From positions 42,963-77,820 of the forward strand of contig NZ_AZEC01000014.1 of the NCBI RefSeq assembly GCF_001435585.1: a DNA stretch of 34,858 nt, written 5' to 3'. Below the pieces are notes generated by a model, which saw only the letters and a list, made by a program, of their open reading frames with translations, ran no database searches and was not told where the DNA came from. Shown here piece by piece: positions 1 to 7,560 of this stretch. Both the position numbers and the translations under genes were made by a program. This stretch comes from Schleiferilactobacillus perolens DSM 12744. Its GTDB lineage: Bacteria; Bacillota; Bacilli; Lactobacillales; Lactobacillaceae. The first letter of the stretch is position 1. Each line of letters opens with the position of its first letter.

Positions 1-93
1 CACGCCTAACATCATCAGTGGCCAAGACCGGGCCACTGTGATGTTTCCACAGCTGAGCCCCATTCACCCTCCGCTTGCTCCGCATTGGCACTA
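1..93 (-). repeat. Dispersed structured element, copy A (truncated by window edge)
   Basis: This is the terminal part of the dispersed intergenic element described at 8907-9095, in reverse orientation; the rest lies before the window. The internal hairpin is visible: AACATCATCAGTGGCC pairs with GGCCACTGTGATGTT around a short loop. It is followed by the shared arm CACAGCTGAGCCCCATT and the terminus CCGCATTGGCACTA. The hairpin sequence is unlike that of other copies, yet it is still fully self-complementary. Confidence 0.85.
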
Positions 94-218
94 CATTCGA
101 TCGGCTTCAAAATTATAAAGACGACGTAATAACGCCACAAACCCCCGCGCTTTCCTTGCTTCCCCCTCCACCAACTTTTAGAATGAGATTATACACACAC
201 ATAAGGAGGTTTTATTTC

Positions 219-1223
219 ATGGTTAATGTTTATCACGCAGATGATAGCCGTTACGATCACAAGACGGCAATTAGGCGCGCTGGCAATACAGGGTTAGAAT
301 TGCCGTCTGTATCGTTGGGGTTGTGGCGGCACTACGGCAGTGACGACCCGCTGTTGGATCGTGAACAGGTGATTTTGAAGGCCTTTGATAATGGGATTTT
401 TAGTTTTGATTTGGCCAACAACTATGGCAAACCGGAAATCGGTTCGGCTGAGAGTTTGTTTGGAGCGATTTATCGCCGGAATCTGAAGCCGTATCGGGAT
501 GAATTAGTGATTACCACGAAGGTAGGTTTTGAAGCCGGCGTCGGACCCTATGGGCATTTCAATTCTCGCAAGGCCGTGCTGCAAAGTATTGACCAGAGTT
601 TGTTGAAAATGGGCCTGGACTATGTCGATATTTATTACAGCCACCGGCCTGATCCCAATACTAGCGTTGAAGAAACGGCACGGGCATTTGATGATGTCGT
701 GCGCAGTGGCAAGGCTCTGTATATCGGCATTTCAAACTACGATTCGGCCCAAACTAAGGAAATTGTGAGTTGGTTCAAGAAACTGGGTACCCCGTTTGTT
801 GTCAATCAGGTCTCTTACAACATGTTCAACCGAACCGCCGAAGACGATCACTTGCTGGACACAATGAAAAGTCTTGGCGGCGGTTTAGTCGCTTATGGCC
901 CGCTTTCTGAAGGCCTGCTCTCCAATCGCTATTTGAAGGGTATTCCAGACGACTTCCCGATTCACTGGTCCAATACCAAGACGTTTGCCAAGGGTAAAGA
1001 ACATGTCGTCGACCAATTGAATGCATTACAAAAGATTGCCCAAAACCGCGGTCAATCATTGTCTGAAATGGCCCTGTCCTGGTTATTGCGCACGCCAGTC
1101 GTGACTAGTGTGATCATTGGAACAACCAATGTTGATCACCTGGAAAGCAATATTAAGGCGGGCAATCAAACCAGCTTCACCGATGACGAATTAGCCGCCA
1201 TTGACCAAATTCTCAACTCTTAA
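219..1223 (+). CDS. Aldo/keto reductase (YghZ / L-glyceraldehyde-3-phosphate reductase-like)
   Basis: A 334-residue NADPH-dependent aldo/keto reductase with a cytosolic TIM-barrel fold. The four family catalytic positions are visible: Asp in FSFDLANNYG, Tyr in the same motif, Lys in ITTKVG and His in YYSHRPDP. The C-terminal cofactor segment VVTSVIIGTTNVDHLESN is typical of the subgroup with YghZ and the potassium-channel beta-subunit-like reductases. I place the start at 219 because AAGGAGG lies 8 bases upstream; an in-frame ATG at 75 would add 48 low-quality residues and run into the repeat. The phosphoketolase gene follows after 44 bases, so the two are probably co-transcribed. Reduction of a triose phosphate or methylglyoxal-like aldehyde is plausible, but the substrate cannot be read from sequence. 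Confidence 0.88.
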   Translation: MVNVYHADDSRYDHKTAIRRAGNTGLELPSVSLGLWRHYGSDDPLLDREQVILKAFDNGIFSFDLANNYGKPEIGSAESLFGAIYRRNLKPYRDELVITTKVGFEAGVGPYGHFNSRKAVLQSIDQSLLKMGLDYVDIYYSHRPDPNTSVEETARAFDDVVRSGKALYIGISNYDSAQTKEIVSWFKKLGTPFVVNQVSYNMFNRTAEDDHLLDTMKSLGGGLVAYGPLSEGLLSNRYLKGIPDDFPIHWSNTKTFAKGKEHVVDQLNALQKIAQNRGQSLSEMALSWLLRTPVVTSVIIGTTNVDHLESNIKAGNQTSFTDDELAAIDQILNS

Positions 1224-1267
1224 TATCCCAGAAGTTTGGCGACACCGATTTTTGCAGGAGGCCTTCT

Positions 1268-3445
1268 ATGACTAAATCACCCGTCGTGTTTGATACGCTG
1301 AATTACTTGAGTGCAGCGATTTTATATTTGCAAGATAACATCCTCTTGCAACGGCCACTGGTTCCAACTGACTTAAAGAAGACGCCCTTGGGTCATTGGG
1401 GAACCACCCCAGCCCAGAATCTGGTGTGGGCGACATTGGATCGTTATTTTCGAGAGAATGACGCCTCTGCACTGGTCGTCCAAGGTCCCGGTCATGGTGG
1501 TCAAGTCGCATTGCTCAACAGTTTCTTGGAGGGCAGTTATACAAAAGCCTATCCAGAAATTCCCCAGACCTTAGCCGGCTTGACCACCCTTTTTCGTCGG
1601 TTTGGCACCCTGCATCATGCCACTCATCCTGGTCCCGATGTGCCAGGAACGATTCAAACCGGTGGCGAGTTGGGCTACACTCTTGCCCATGCCGCGGGCG
1701 CCATGCTGGACAGCCGTGGTTCCCGCGCAGTCGCGTTAATCGGTGATGGAGAAGCAGAAACAGGCCCTTTACAGGCCAGTTGGCAGGTCAGTCGGGTGCT
1801 TGATCCAGCCAAGGACGGTGCGGTTTTTCCAATTATTCTGCGTAATGGTTACGCCATGAGCAGTCCCACCGTTTTGGACCAAATGGCTCCCGAGGCGATC
1901 AAGGCTTATTTTGCCGCTCAGAACTGGGCCACATTGTGGGTATCGCTCACGCCTGGTCAGGATATTTTCGAAGACCTGGCGCACGCGGTGGCAGATGCCT
2001 GGCAAATGATGGCAGACTGGCAAGCGGGTAAGCCGCAAAACCTGCCATTGTTAATTTTGACGACACCCAAAGGCTGGACCGCGCCAGATGCAGGTCACGC
2101 AGCCAGTCATCAGCGACCGGTAAAAATTGATCCAGCAAACCCGAAAGCAGGCTTGGCGGCATTAACGGCCTGGCTAAAGCCGCAAGTGCCTCAGTCCCTT
2201 TTCACCGCCAGCGGCACTCTGGACCCGGCCTTCACGGCCTTGTTACCACCGTCAAAACGGCGGATCACTAACTACCCCGCCGCCCATCATCATTTCCATC
2301 GTTGGCGACTGCCGGAGCTGCCGGAAACCAATTTGGCCAAGCGCGGCGGCACGGCGCAAAGCCCCACTGCTAAATTGGCTGACTATTTAGACACCCTACT
2401 GCCGGAGCACCGGCTGCACATTTTCAGCCCCGATGAATTAGGTTCTGTTCACATGGGCCAAAGCGAGCTGCCGCAAACTGGCAATATTGTGGCGGAACAT
2501 CTGGATGAGGGGCTACTAGAAGGGTATACCCTCTCCGGCCGCCAGGGCCTATTTGCCAGTTACGAGGCCTTCCTGCCCATTGTGGGGTCGATGGTGGCCC
2601 AGCATGGCAAGTGGCTGCAGGAGGCCCAGCGTTATCAATGGCGCGACCCTGCGCCTAGTCTGAACCTCTTGGCTACCGGTGAAGTGTGGGAACAGGGGCA
2701 TAATGGTTATTCCCACCAAAACCCGTTGATGCAGGATATCGTGGCCAGTCTGCCAAAAACGACAGCGGAAATTTATTTACCAGCAGATACCCATATGCTG
2801 CTGGCCAGTATTCATCACGGACTGCGAGGCCAACACAAAGTTAATTTGTTTGTCGCCAGCAAGCAACCCATGCCGGACTGGTTCAATACTGATGAGGCGG
2901 CCCATCTGGTTCAAGTGGGAATCGATGTCGTGCCGTGGGCCAGCGTGCATCCCGACAAAGAACCGGCCATTATTTTTCTGGCCAGCGGTATGCGGCCGTT
3001 TAACGAAACGATGGCAGCAGTCAACTTGCTGCACCACGCCGATGCCCAGTTGCCCATCCGGGTTGTCTACTTGGCGCGGCCGCTAGCGTTGCGTGATCCC
3101 ACTCAAGATCCGTCTGGGTTGGCACCAGAAAAGTTCTCTGCGCTCTTCCCAGATGATATTCCTGTCGTGGCGTCCTATGCGGGGTATCCCGATATGCTGG
3201 CCACCGTACTCTATACCCGCCCGCATATGCCCTTTGAAATCCATGGCTTCATCAACGAGGGCGGCATGGCGACAGCGGGTGAACTGGCTGCGCTCAACCG
3301 CAACGACCGCTATAGCCTCGCCCTCGCCGCCTATCGCCACCTCGGTCGCAGTGATACTGTCGCCACCCACGAGTGGTATCACGCCCAACAACAATACTTT
3401 TCTGTCGAACGGGCCTTGTCCCCACTGGCCGATAAGGTAAAATAA
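1268..3445 (+). CDS. Phosphoketolase family protein, short form
   Basis: A 725-residue thiamine-diphosphate enzyme of the phosphoketolase family, which cleaves xylulose-5-phosphate and/or fructose-6-phosphate with phosphate to acetyl phosphate plus an aldose phosphate. Family motifs occur in order: GHWGTTPAQN, GPGHGGQ, GGELGYTLAH, the TPP/metal motif GDGEAETGP, TPKGWTAP, SYEAF (TPP-activating Glu) and HNGYSHQNP. The active-site histidines I can place are kept. Lactobacillar phosphoketolases are usually about 785-795 residues, so this one is about 65 shorter and reads as divergent (GRQGLFASYEAF where GRHGFFSSYEAF is usual). It may be a second paralogue rather than the main pentose-pathway enzyme. 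The start has AGGAGG 7 bases upstream. It sits between an aldo/keto reductase and prolyl iminopeptidase on the same strand. Confidence 0.9.
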   Translation: MTKSPVVFDTLNYLSAAILYLQDNILLQRPLVPTDLKKTPLGHWGTTPAQNLVWATLDRYFRENDASALVVQGPGHGGQVALLNSFLEGSYTKAYPEIPQTLAGLTTLFRRFGTLHHATHPGPDVPGTIQTGGELGYTLAHAAGAMLDSRGSRAVALIGDGEAETGPLQASWQVSRVLDPAKDGAVFPIILRNGYAMSSPTVLDQMAPEAIKAYFAAQNWATLWVSLTPGQDIFEDLAHAVADAWQMMADWQAGKPQNLPLLILTTPKGWTAPDAGHAASHQRPVKIDPANPKAGLAALTAWLKPQVPQSLFTASGTLDPAFTALLPPSKRRITNYPAAHHHFHRWRLPELPETNLAKRGGTAQSPTAKLADYLDTLLPEHRLHIFSPDELGSVHMGQSELPQTGNIVAEHLDEGLLEGYTLSGRQGLFASYEAFLPIVGSMVAQHGKWLQEAQRYQWRDPAPSLNLLATGEVWEQGHNGYSHQNPLMQDIVASLPKTTAEIYLPADTHMLLASIHHGLRGQHKVNLFVASKQPMPDWFNTDEAAHLVQVGIDVVPWASVHPDKEPAIIFLASGMRPFNETMAAVNLLHHADAQLPIRVVYLARPLALRDPTQDPSGLAPEKFSALFPDDIPVVASYAGYPDMLATVLYTRPHMPFEIHGFINEGGMATAGELAALNRNDRYSLALAAYRHLGRSDTVATHEWYHAQQQYFSVERALSPLADKVK

Positions 3446-3481
3446 AGACATACGCATTCTATTAAGGGGTTCTAATATGAC

Positions 3482-3518
3482 TAGTGCCAATGCGAAGCTT
3501 ACGCAGCATTGGCACGGC
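3482..3518 (+). repeat. Dispersed structured element, copy B (termini only, 37 bp)
   Basis: Only the two ends of the dispersed element are present: TAGTGCCAATGCG, a short AAGCTTA centre, then CGCAGCATTGGCACGGC. They form one perfect-looking hairpin. The centre found in other copies (about 150 bp) is missing, as expected for an internal-deletion derivative. It lies in the leader of the prolyl iminopeptidase gene, 22 bases before its start codon. Confidence 0.8.
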
Positions 3519-3540
3519 CCCAAACGAGAAAGGTGAGCAA

Positions 3541-4446
3541 ATGAAACAAGGCACAACCATCATTACCTTGGACAACGGCTACCATCTATGGACCAACACC
3601 CAAGGAGAGGGCGACATCCACCTGCTCTGCCTCCACGGCGGGCCTGGCGGTACCCACGAATATTGGGAAAACTTCGGCGAAGAATTAAAGGATATCGGCG
3701 TCCAAGTTCATATGTACGATCAACTTGGTTCTTTTTACTCCGATCAACCCGACTACTCTGACCCTGAAATTGCCAAAAAGTATTTGACTTACGATTATTA
3801 CCTGGATGAAGTCGAAGAAGTGCGCCAAAAGCTTGGTCTGGACAATTTTTACCTGATCGGCCAGTCCTGGGGCGGTGCGTTGACCATGCTGTATGCATTG
3901 AAGTATGGTCAACACCTCAAGGGCGCCATCATTTCTTCCATGGTCGATAATATCGATGAATACCTGGTTCATCTGCGGCAGATTCGTGCCGCTGCCTTAC
4001 CTGCTGAAGACGTCAAGTTCATGGAAGCTTGCGAAGCCAGCGGTGACTTGGACAACAAACGGTATCAAGACTGTGTCGAAGTCTTGAACCGGGAATACGT
4101 GGATCGCCGTTATCCACCGGCTATTCGGCACTTAATTCCGACCATGGCCACTGACGTCTATGGCCCTTTCCAAGGCGACAACGAATTTGTGGTCACCGGC
4201 AAGTTGAAGGACTTCGATCTGCGTGATCAAATCCACAACATCAAGGTACCCACACTGCTGACGTTCGGCGAGCATGAAACTATGCCCCTGTCTTCAGCCC
4301 GGCGGATGGCAGAAGTTATTCCCCATGCACGGTTGGAAACCACTCCGAGCGGCGGCCATCACCATATGATGGACAATCCGCCGGTTTACTTCAGCCATTT
4401 GAAGAAATTCATCTTGGATGTCGAAAACAATCGGTTTAACGATTAA
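3541..4446 (+). CDS. pip: Proline iminopeptidase
   Basis: A 301-residue alpha/beta-hydrolase of peptidase family S33 that removes N-terminal proline from small peptides in the cytosol, part of the lactic-acid-bacterial peptidolytic pathway. Visible are the oxyanion motif HGGPGGTHEYW, the nucleophile elbow GQSWGGA and the C-terminal catalytic-His segment GGHHHMMDNP. TFGEHETMP precedes it in the acid region. Length matches lactobacillar PepI/PIP. I choose the ATG at 3541 (preceded by AAAGGTGAG); the in-frame extension to 3484 is only the short repeat. The leader looks disturbed: AAGGGG followed by an ATG at 3477 opens a 19-codon reading frame that runs through the repeat and stops just before the gene, so this may be a relict start region. 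A terminator follows. Confidence 0.93.
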   Translation: MKQGTTIITLDNGYHLWTNTQGEGDIHLLCLHGGPGGTHEYWENFGEELKDIGVQVHMYDQLGSFYSDQPDYSDPEIAKKYLTYDYYLDEVEEVRQKLGLDNFYLIGQSWGGALTMLYALKYGQHLKGAIISSMVDNIDEYLVHLRQIRAAALPAEDVKFMEACEASGDLDNKRYQDCVEVLNREYVDRRYPPAIRHLIPTMATDVYGPFQGDNEFVVTGKLKDFDLRDQIHNIKVPTLLTFGEHETMPLSSARRMAEVIPHARLETTPSGGHHHMMDNPPVYFSHLKKFILDVENNRFND

Positions 4447-4458
4447 TACTGACTTTGG

Positions 4459-4491
4459 GCCCAAACGTCAACCGATGTTTGGGCCTCTTTT
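4459..4491 (+). terminator. Rho-independent terminator after pip
   Basis: The 8-bp perfect stem GCCCAAAC / GTTTGGGC with a 10-base loop is followed by CTCTTTT. It lies 12 bases after the pip stop codon. Confidence 0.85.
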
Positions 4492-4663
4492 GAAGGAGAA
4501 AACAGGTCAACTACCCGTCACTAAAGCAACGGGCTTGTGACTCGCGCTGCTCGACGGGGCAGCAGTAGTACAGACGCCTTTCGGCTCCTACCTCAGCGGT
4601 CACATCTCAGGATGTCTCACGACGGCCCCGGGGGCTGACAACTCCCGCAGTTCAAGTCAGGAT
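4486..4663 (-). ncRNA. Predicted omega RNA (reRNA) and right end of the TnpB element
   Basis: In IS200/IS605-type elements the TnpB guide RNA comes from the tnpB 3' end plus the right end of the element, and the first roughly 16-20 bases outside the element act as guide. Here the non-coding stretch after the tnpB stop is rich in G/C hairpins and ends with CCCGT-loop-ACGGG followed by GTAGTTGAC (4506-4518 on the complement), a familiar right-end form. The guide would then be complement 4505-4486, starting CTGTTTTCTCC. Exact RNA ends are inferred; the RNA probably begins inside tnpB. Confidence 0.55.
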
Positions 4664-5863
4664 CTACTTGGTGTATTTTGGTTTGGCCGTTCCGTTCAGC
4701 CAGCGACGCCCCAACTCTTGAATGTTCATCGCCCCTGCGCGGTCATCATTGGACCGAAAACCGCAGACACAGCGGTATTCATGCTGCTGGTGGTCCCGCT
4801 GCTGCTTGCTGATCTTGCCGCAGTGCGGGCAGCGCTGGCTGGTGTACTGGGCACTGACCTTCAATACATGGCTGCCGACAGCGGCTGCTTTGTAAGTTAG
4901 AAACTGTTCCAACTGGTAGAAAGCCCAACTGACCTGCTCGTAACGACGGTCTTTAGCGACTTTTTCGGTCGCAAAACGAACATTGGTCAAGTCTTCCAAG
5001 ACAAAGAGGGTATCACTGCCGTAACGGTCAACGAGTGCCTTAGACAACTGATGATTGATATCAGTCATCCAACCGTTTTCTCGCTGATTGATCCGTTTCA
5101 GGACTCGTTTGGCGGATTTAGTCCCTTTTGCCTGGAGTTGGGCCCGCAGCTTTTTGAAACGGCGCCGCTTGGCCAGAATTTTAGCGCCAGAGTAGAATGT
5201 CGTTTGACCACTCTCGTCGTAAGCTGTTCCCAAAAAGCGCAGCCCCCGATCCAAGCCTACGACGTGGGCCGTCTGCTTTTGCTCATAGTCTGGTACTTCC
5301 TTGGCGGCACTGATGTGCAGAAACCATTTGCCACCGCGGGCCAGCACCTTGGCCGTCCCCAATTTCCAAGTCCCGTCAAAGTAATCCAGCCAATGATTCA
5401 GCACCGGCCAAACAGTGATGCGCCGATCTAATGTATTCAGAGAAAAGGAGCCATTCTTGCGGATCGCCCAATCACGGTTGCGCACCAGATCCAGTTGCGG
5501 TCTCCGAAACTGGATCGGATACCACAGCCAGGTCAGGTCTTTGGTCTGTGTCTGCCATTCGCCATCCTCGTCTTGGTAACGATAGGGCTTCTGCTTAAGC
5601 TGAGTCCGTACCGTTTTATAGCGGGCGGTCACATTCCGCAGGACCGATTGAGCCATTTGGGCTTTCAGCCTAAATTTAGTCCGCAGATCGCGGTAAAGAG
5701 CGCTTTGCAGTTTCGTGGTGTTGAGCACCAAGCCATTGTTAAACACATAATGGCTTGTGTCATCACAGGCCAAGCGATACTGTTCCATGGCCTGACGCAA
5801 CAAATCTCCATCCGATTCTGCAGCCAGTTTGATTTGTATTTTAACCGTCTTGGTCAGTTCCAT
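4664..5863 (-). CDS. tnpB: RNA-guided endonuclease TnpB
   Basis: A 399-residue TnpB of the IS200/IS605 superfamily, the RNA-guided DNA nuclease ancestral to Cas12. The RuvC-like triad is complete: Asp205 in VVGLDRGLRF, Glu290 in FVLEDLTNV and Asp374 in SNDDRAGAMNI. The zinc ribbon lies between the last two (CPHC at 345-348, CVC at 365-367). The start at 5863 has TTAGGAGGT 8 bases upstream; a longer frame to 6052 overlaps the neighbouring gene and is not credible. A promoter (TTGCCC, 18 bases, TATAAT) overlaps the left-end hairpin. The gene appears intact, so the nuclease may be active and favour retention of the element at occupied sites. Confidence 0.93.
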   Translation of the reverse strand: MELTKTVKIQIKLAAESDGDLLRQAMEQYRLACDDTSHYVFNNGLVLNTTKLQSALYRDLRTKFRLKAQMAQSVLRNVTARYKTVRTQLKQKPYRYQDEDGEWQTQTKDLTWLWYPIQFRRPQLDLVRNRDWAIRKNGSFSLNTLDRRITVWPVLNHWLDYFDGTWKLGTAKVLARGGKWFLHISAAKEVPDYEQKQTAHVVGLDRGLRFLGTAYDESGQTTFYSGAKILAKRRRFKKLRAQLQAKGTKSAKRVLKRINQRENGWMTDINHQLSKALVDRYGSDTLFVLEDLTNVRFATEKVAKDRRYEQVSWAFYQLEQFLTYKAAAVGSHVLKVSAQYTSQRCPHCGKISKQQRDHQQHEYRCVCGFRSNDDRAGAMNIQELGRRWLNGTAKPKYTK

Positions 5864-5909
5864 ACCAGCACCTCCTAACAACCGCACGTTTGTTCTTATC
5901 AGTAAGTAA

Positions 5910-5939
5910 ATTATATCAGAGAAAGAAGGTGCGGGGCAA
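5910..5939 (-). promoter_or_regulatory. Predicted tnpB promoter
   Basis: On the complement, TTGCCC (-35) and a perfect TATAAT (-10) are separated by 18 bases. The -35 box is the inner arm of the left-end hairpin GGGGCAA/TTGCCCC, so hairpin formation and transcription could interfere with each other (inference). Confidence 0.6.
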
Positions 5940-5983
5940 TTCCTCCCATGATTGAAATCATGGGTTTCCTTGCCCCCTTTTTT

Positions 5984-6649
5984 ATGAAAACTGTCAATGT
6001 TTACATGATTCGGCATGGCCAGACGTTCTTTAACCGCTACAACCGGATGCAAGGCTGGAGTGATTCACCACTCACCCCCGAAGGTATCGCCGGCGCCCAC
6101 AAAGTCGGTGAACGATTGGCGCACATGACCTTCACCCACGCCTATTCCTCCGATACCACCCGGGCCAGCAACACGATGCAAATCATTCTCAGTCACAATA
6201 TGAACACCACCGTCCCCTACAAGATGACGCCGCTTTTCCGCGAGCAGTTTTACGGCTATTTTGAGGGCGCCGACTCGGCGCAGACCTGGTACATGATTGG
6301 TGCGCCCCATGGTCAAAAGAATTTGCACACCCTGCTTGAACATTACACCTTGGATCAAACCAAAGACTTCATGCATGCCACGGATCCCTTCCACGATGCT
6401 GAAGATGCGGTGACCTACTGGACCCGATTGATGAAAGGTTTCAAAATGCTGCGGGAGGAGAATCGCAACGGGGATAATGTCCTCTTAGTTTCCCACGGCA
6501 CCACCATCCGCAGCATCGCGGACAAGTTCGGCAAAGGTCAATTTCCCATTGAGGAAGGCCCAAAGAATGCCAGCATCACTAAGCTGCAGCTGACGGACAG
6601 TGGGATAAACATTATATACTACAACAACACCGAGGGTTTGTTGCAGTAA
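5984..6649 (+). CDS. Histidine phosphatase family protein (phosphoglycerate mutase-like)
   Basis: A 221-residue histidine phosphatase superfamily member. The phosphorylated-His motif is MIRHGQTFFNR near the N terminus and the second catalytic His is in LLVSHGTTIRSIADKFG. The branch contains GpmB-like phosphatases as well as true cofactor-dependent mutases, so the substrate is open. I start at the ATG at 5984, which gives the usual MKTVNVYMIRHGQT beginning; an in-frame ATG at 5948 lies inside the IS-end hairpin. There is no Shine-Dalgarno sequence before 5984 (CCCCCTTTTTT). A good one, AAGGAG, lies at 4493-4498 on the other side of the IS. The insertion therefore probably reduced or rewired expression. 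Confidence 0.85.
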   Translation: MKTVNVYMIRHGQTFFNRYNRMQGWSDSPLTPEGIAGAHKVGERLAHMTFTHAYSSDTTRASNTMQIILSHNMNTTVPYKMTPLFREQFYGYFEGADSAQTWYMIGAPHGQKNLHTLLEHYTLDQTKDFMHATDPFHDAEDAVTYWTRLMKGFKMLREENRNGDNVLLVSHGTTIRSIADKFGKGQFPIEEGPKNASITKLQLTDSGINIIYYNNTEGLLQ

Positions 6650-6719
6650 TAGAAAAACTTAAACTTTTTCATGTGCAGTGAGTCAGCGGTATGTTCACAA
6701 TTTCGTCACAAACTAGGAC

Positions 6720-6747
6720 TTGCATTTCAAAAACGACGTGTTATAAT
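6720..6747 (+). promoter_or_regulatory. Strong sigma-A-type promoter before the 87-residue gene
   Basis: TTGCAT and a perfect TATAAT are 16 bases apart. Transcription would start near 6754, giving a leader of about 80 bases. The leader contains a GGGAAT/ATTCCC hairpin (about 6766-6784). Confidence 0.75.
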
Positions 6748-6834
6748 TCCTCTTGAAGTTTCGTAGGGAATAGAAAAATTCCCATGTGTCAGTTACTTAC
6801 CCTGAATTAGGTACAACTAGAGGAGCGTTTAATA

Positions 6835-7098
6835 ATGTCCATTTTGGAAAATGATTTTCTTAATTACGTATTGATGCGGACGCAGTCCCAAGCCCAAGAC
6901 GAGATGGCGACATTGATCAAGAATCACTTTGCCGCTGAACATGCTGGTCACATGACTCAAAGTGATGTGATCGAGTACTTAACGAGCCTATTCGCGATGG
7001 TGAAGCCTGAAGCGGTCGGTGACATTAATGATGTCATGGACGCCAACGGGAACATCATCCCTGAGAACCACTACATGATGGTGCCGTTAGCTGCTTAA
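6835..7098 (+). CDS. Small protein of unknown function (87 aa)
   Basis: I do not recognise this protein. It is 87 residues, acidic, predicted largely helical in the first two thirds (MSILENDFLNYVLMRTQSQA onward) and without a signal peptide, Cys, or obvious membrane segment. The tail NGNIIPENHYMMVPLAA looks like a short extended segment. The gene is well supported: ATG at 6835 with AGAGGAG 9 bases upstream, a strong promoter at 6720-6747 and a terminator right after the stop, so it forms its own transcription unit. Its C-terminal ENHYMMVP could suggest a small adaptor or regulator, but no function should be assigned. Confidence 0.8.
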   Translation: MSILENDFLNYVLMRTQSQAQDEMATLIKNHFAAEHAGHMTQSDVIEYLTSLFAMVKPEAVGDINDVMDANGNIIPENHYMMVPLAA

Positions 7099-7115
7099 TC
7101 TCGATTGAGTTTTAG

Positions 7116-7151
7116 GGTCCACGTCCGTGATATGCGGGAGTGGGCCTTTTT
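7116..7151 (+). terminator. Rho-independent terminator after the 87-residue gene
   Basis: GGTCCAC pairs with GTGGGCC (one G-T pair), with further pairing in the loop, then TTTTT. It lies 17 bases after the stop codon. Confidence 0.8.
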
Positions 7152-7292
7152 GTGTCCAGCGTGGTAAGCTGATGGTGTAAGTTATTAAAGAAAGCAGGTT
7201 GCAAATTATGAAATTGCGTTGGGTAGTTGCGGGTTAGATGCCCGTCAGATGTCTGTTGGTGGGATGGACACAACAATTCAGTTCCGTAGATG

Positions 7293-7512
7293 TAGTGCCA
7301 ATGCGGAGCAATCGGAGGAAAAATGGGGCTCAGCTGTGGGAACCGCAATAAACTTGCCCTGGTCCTGGGCAAGTTTATATGCGGTTAGGCGACTTTGAGA
7401 CCGCGTTCCTCAGCGGGCTCAAAGCGCCGTCACAGCTAGCTTCGCCTGCGGCTACGCACTAGCTGCGCGTCGCCACCCCAGTTTCCCGGAGATTGCGCAG
7501 CTTTGGCACGGC
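7293..7512 (+). repeat. Dispersed structured element, copy C (220 bp, enlarged)
   Basis: A full-length copy with both ends (TAGTGCCAATGCGGAGC and TTTGGCACGGC) and both internal hairpins. The first hairpin stem is ATAAACTTGCCC/GGGCAAGTTTAT. About 30 extra bases containing a CTAGCT-type hairpin sit in the right arm, and the right terminus has lost some pairing. It ends 48 bases before the hflX start, so hflX transcription must begin within or before it. TTGCCC, 16 bases, TATATG at 7354-7381 in its hairpin is a weak promoter candidate. Confidence 0.85.
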
Positions 7513-7560
7513 TGAAGAAGCACGTTTTTGTCCAATCTCAGAAATGTTTGGAGGTATTTA

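Larger units (their letters stand above)
4506..5983 (-). mobile_element. IS1341-like (IS200/IS605 family) element with tnpB only
   Basis: A tnpB gene is flanked by subterminal hairpins and not by inverted repeats, with no Y1 transposase (tnpA) present, so movement would need TnpA in trans. The tnpB-proximal left end (5933-5976) is a long hairpin: CCCATGATT/AATCATGGG inside, with GGGGCAA/TTGCCCC outside. The right end (4506-4533) has CCCGT/ACGGG next to GTCAACTAC. The outer limits are inferred: the right end at GTTGAC and the left end immediately before the ATG at 5984. The site lies between pip's terminator and the histidine-phosphatase gene. Confidence 0.8.

Noticed and set aside
75-218. N-terminal extension of the first aldo/keto reductase
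   Set aside because: It starts within the end of the dispersed element and lacks a ribosome site; the ATG at 219 has a strong one and gives the family length.
3083-3556. 157-codon minus-strand frame over the phosphoketolase end
   Set aside because: It is antisense to conserved coding sequence and the pip leader, with no start signals.
7152-7292. Possible small gene or RNA between the 87-residue gene and element copy C
   Set aside because: Only a 9-codon frame and no clear promoter or terminator are seen; nothing to support a feature.
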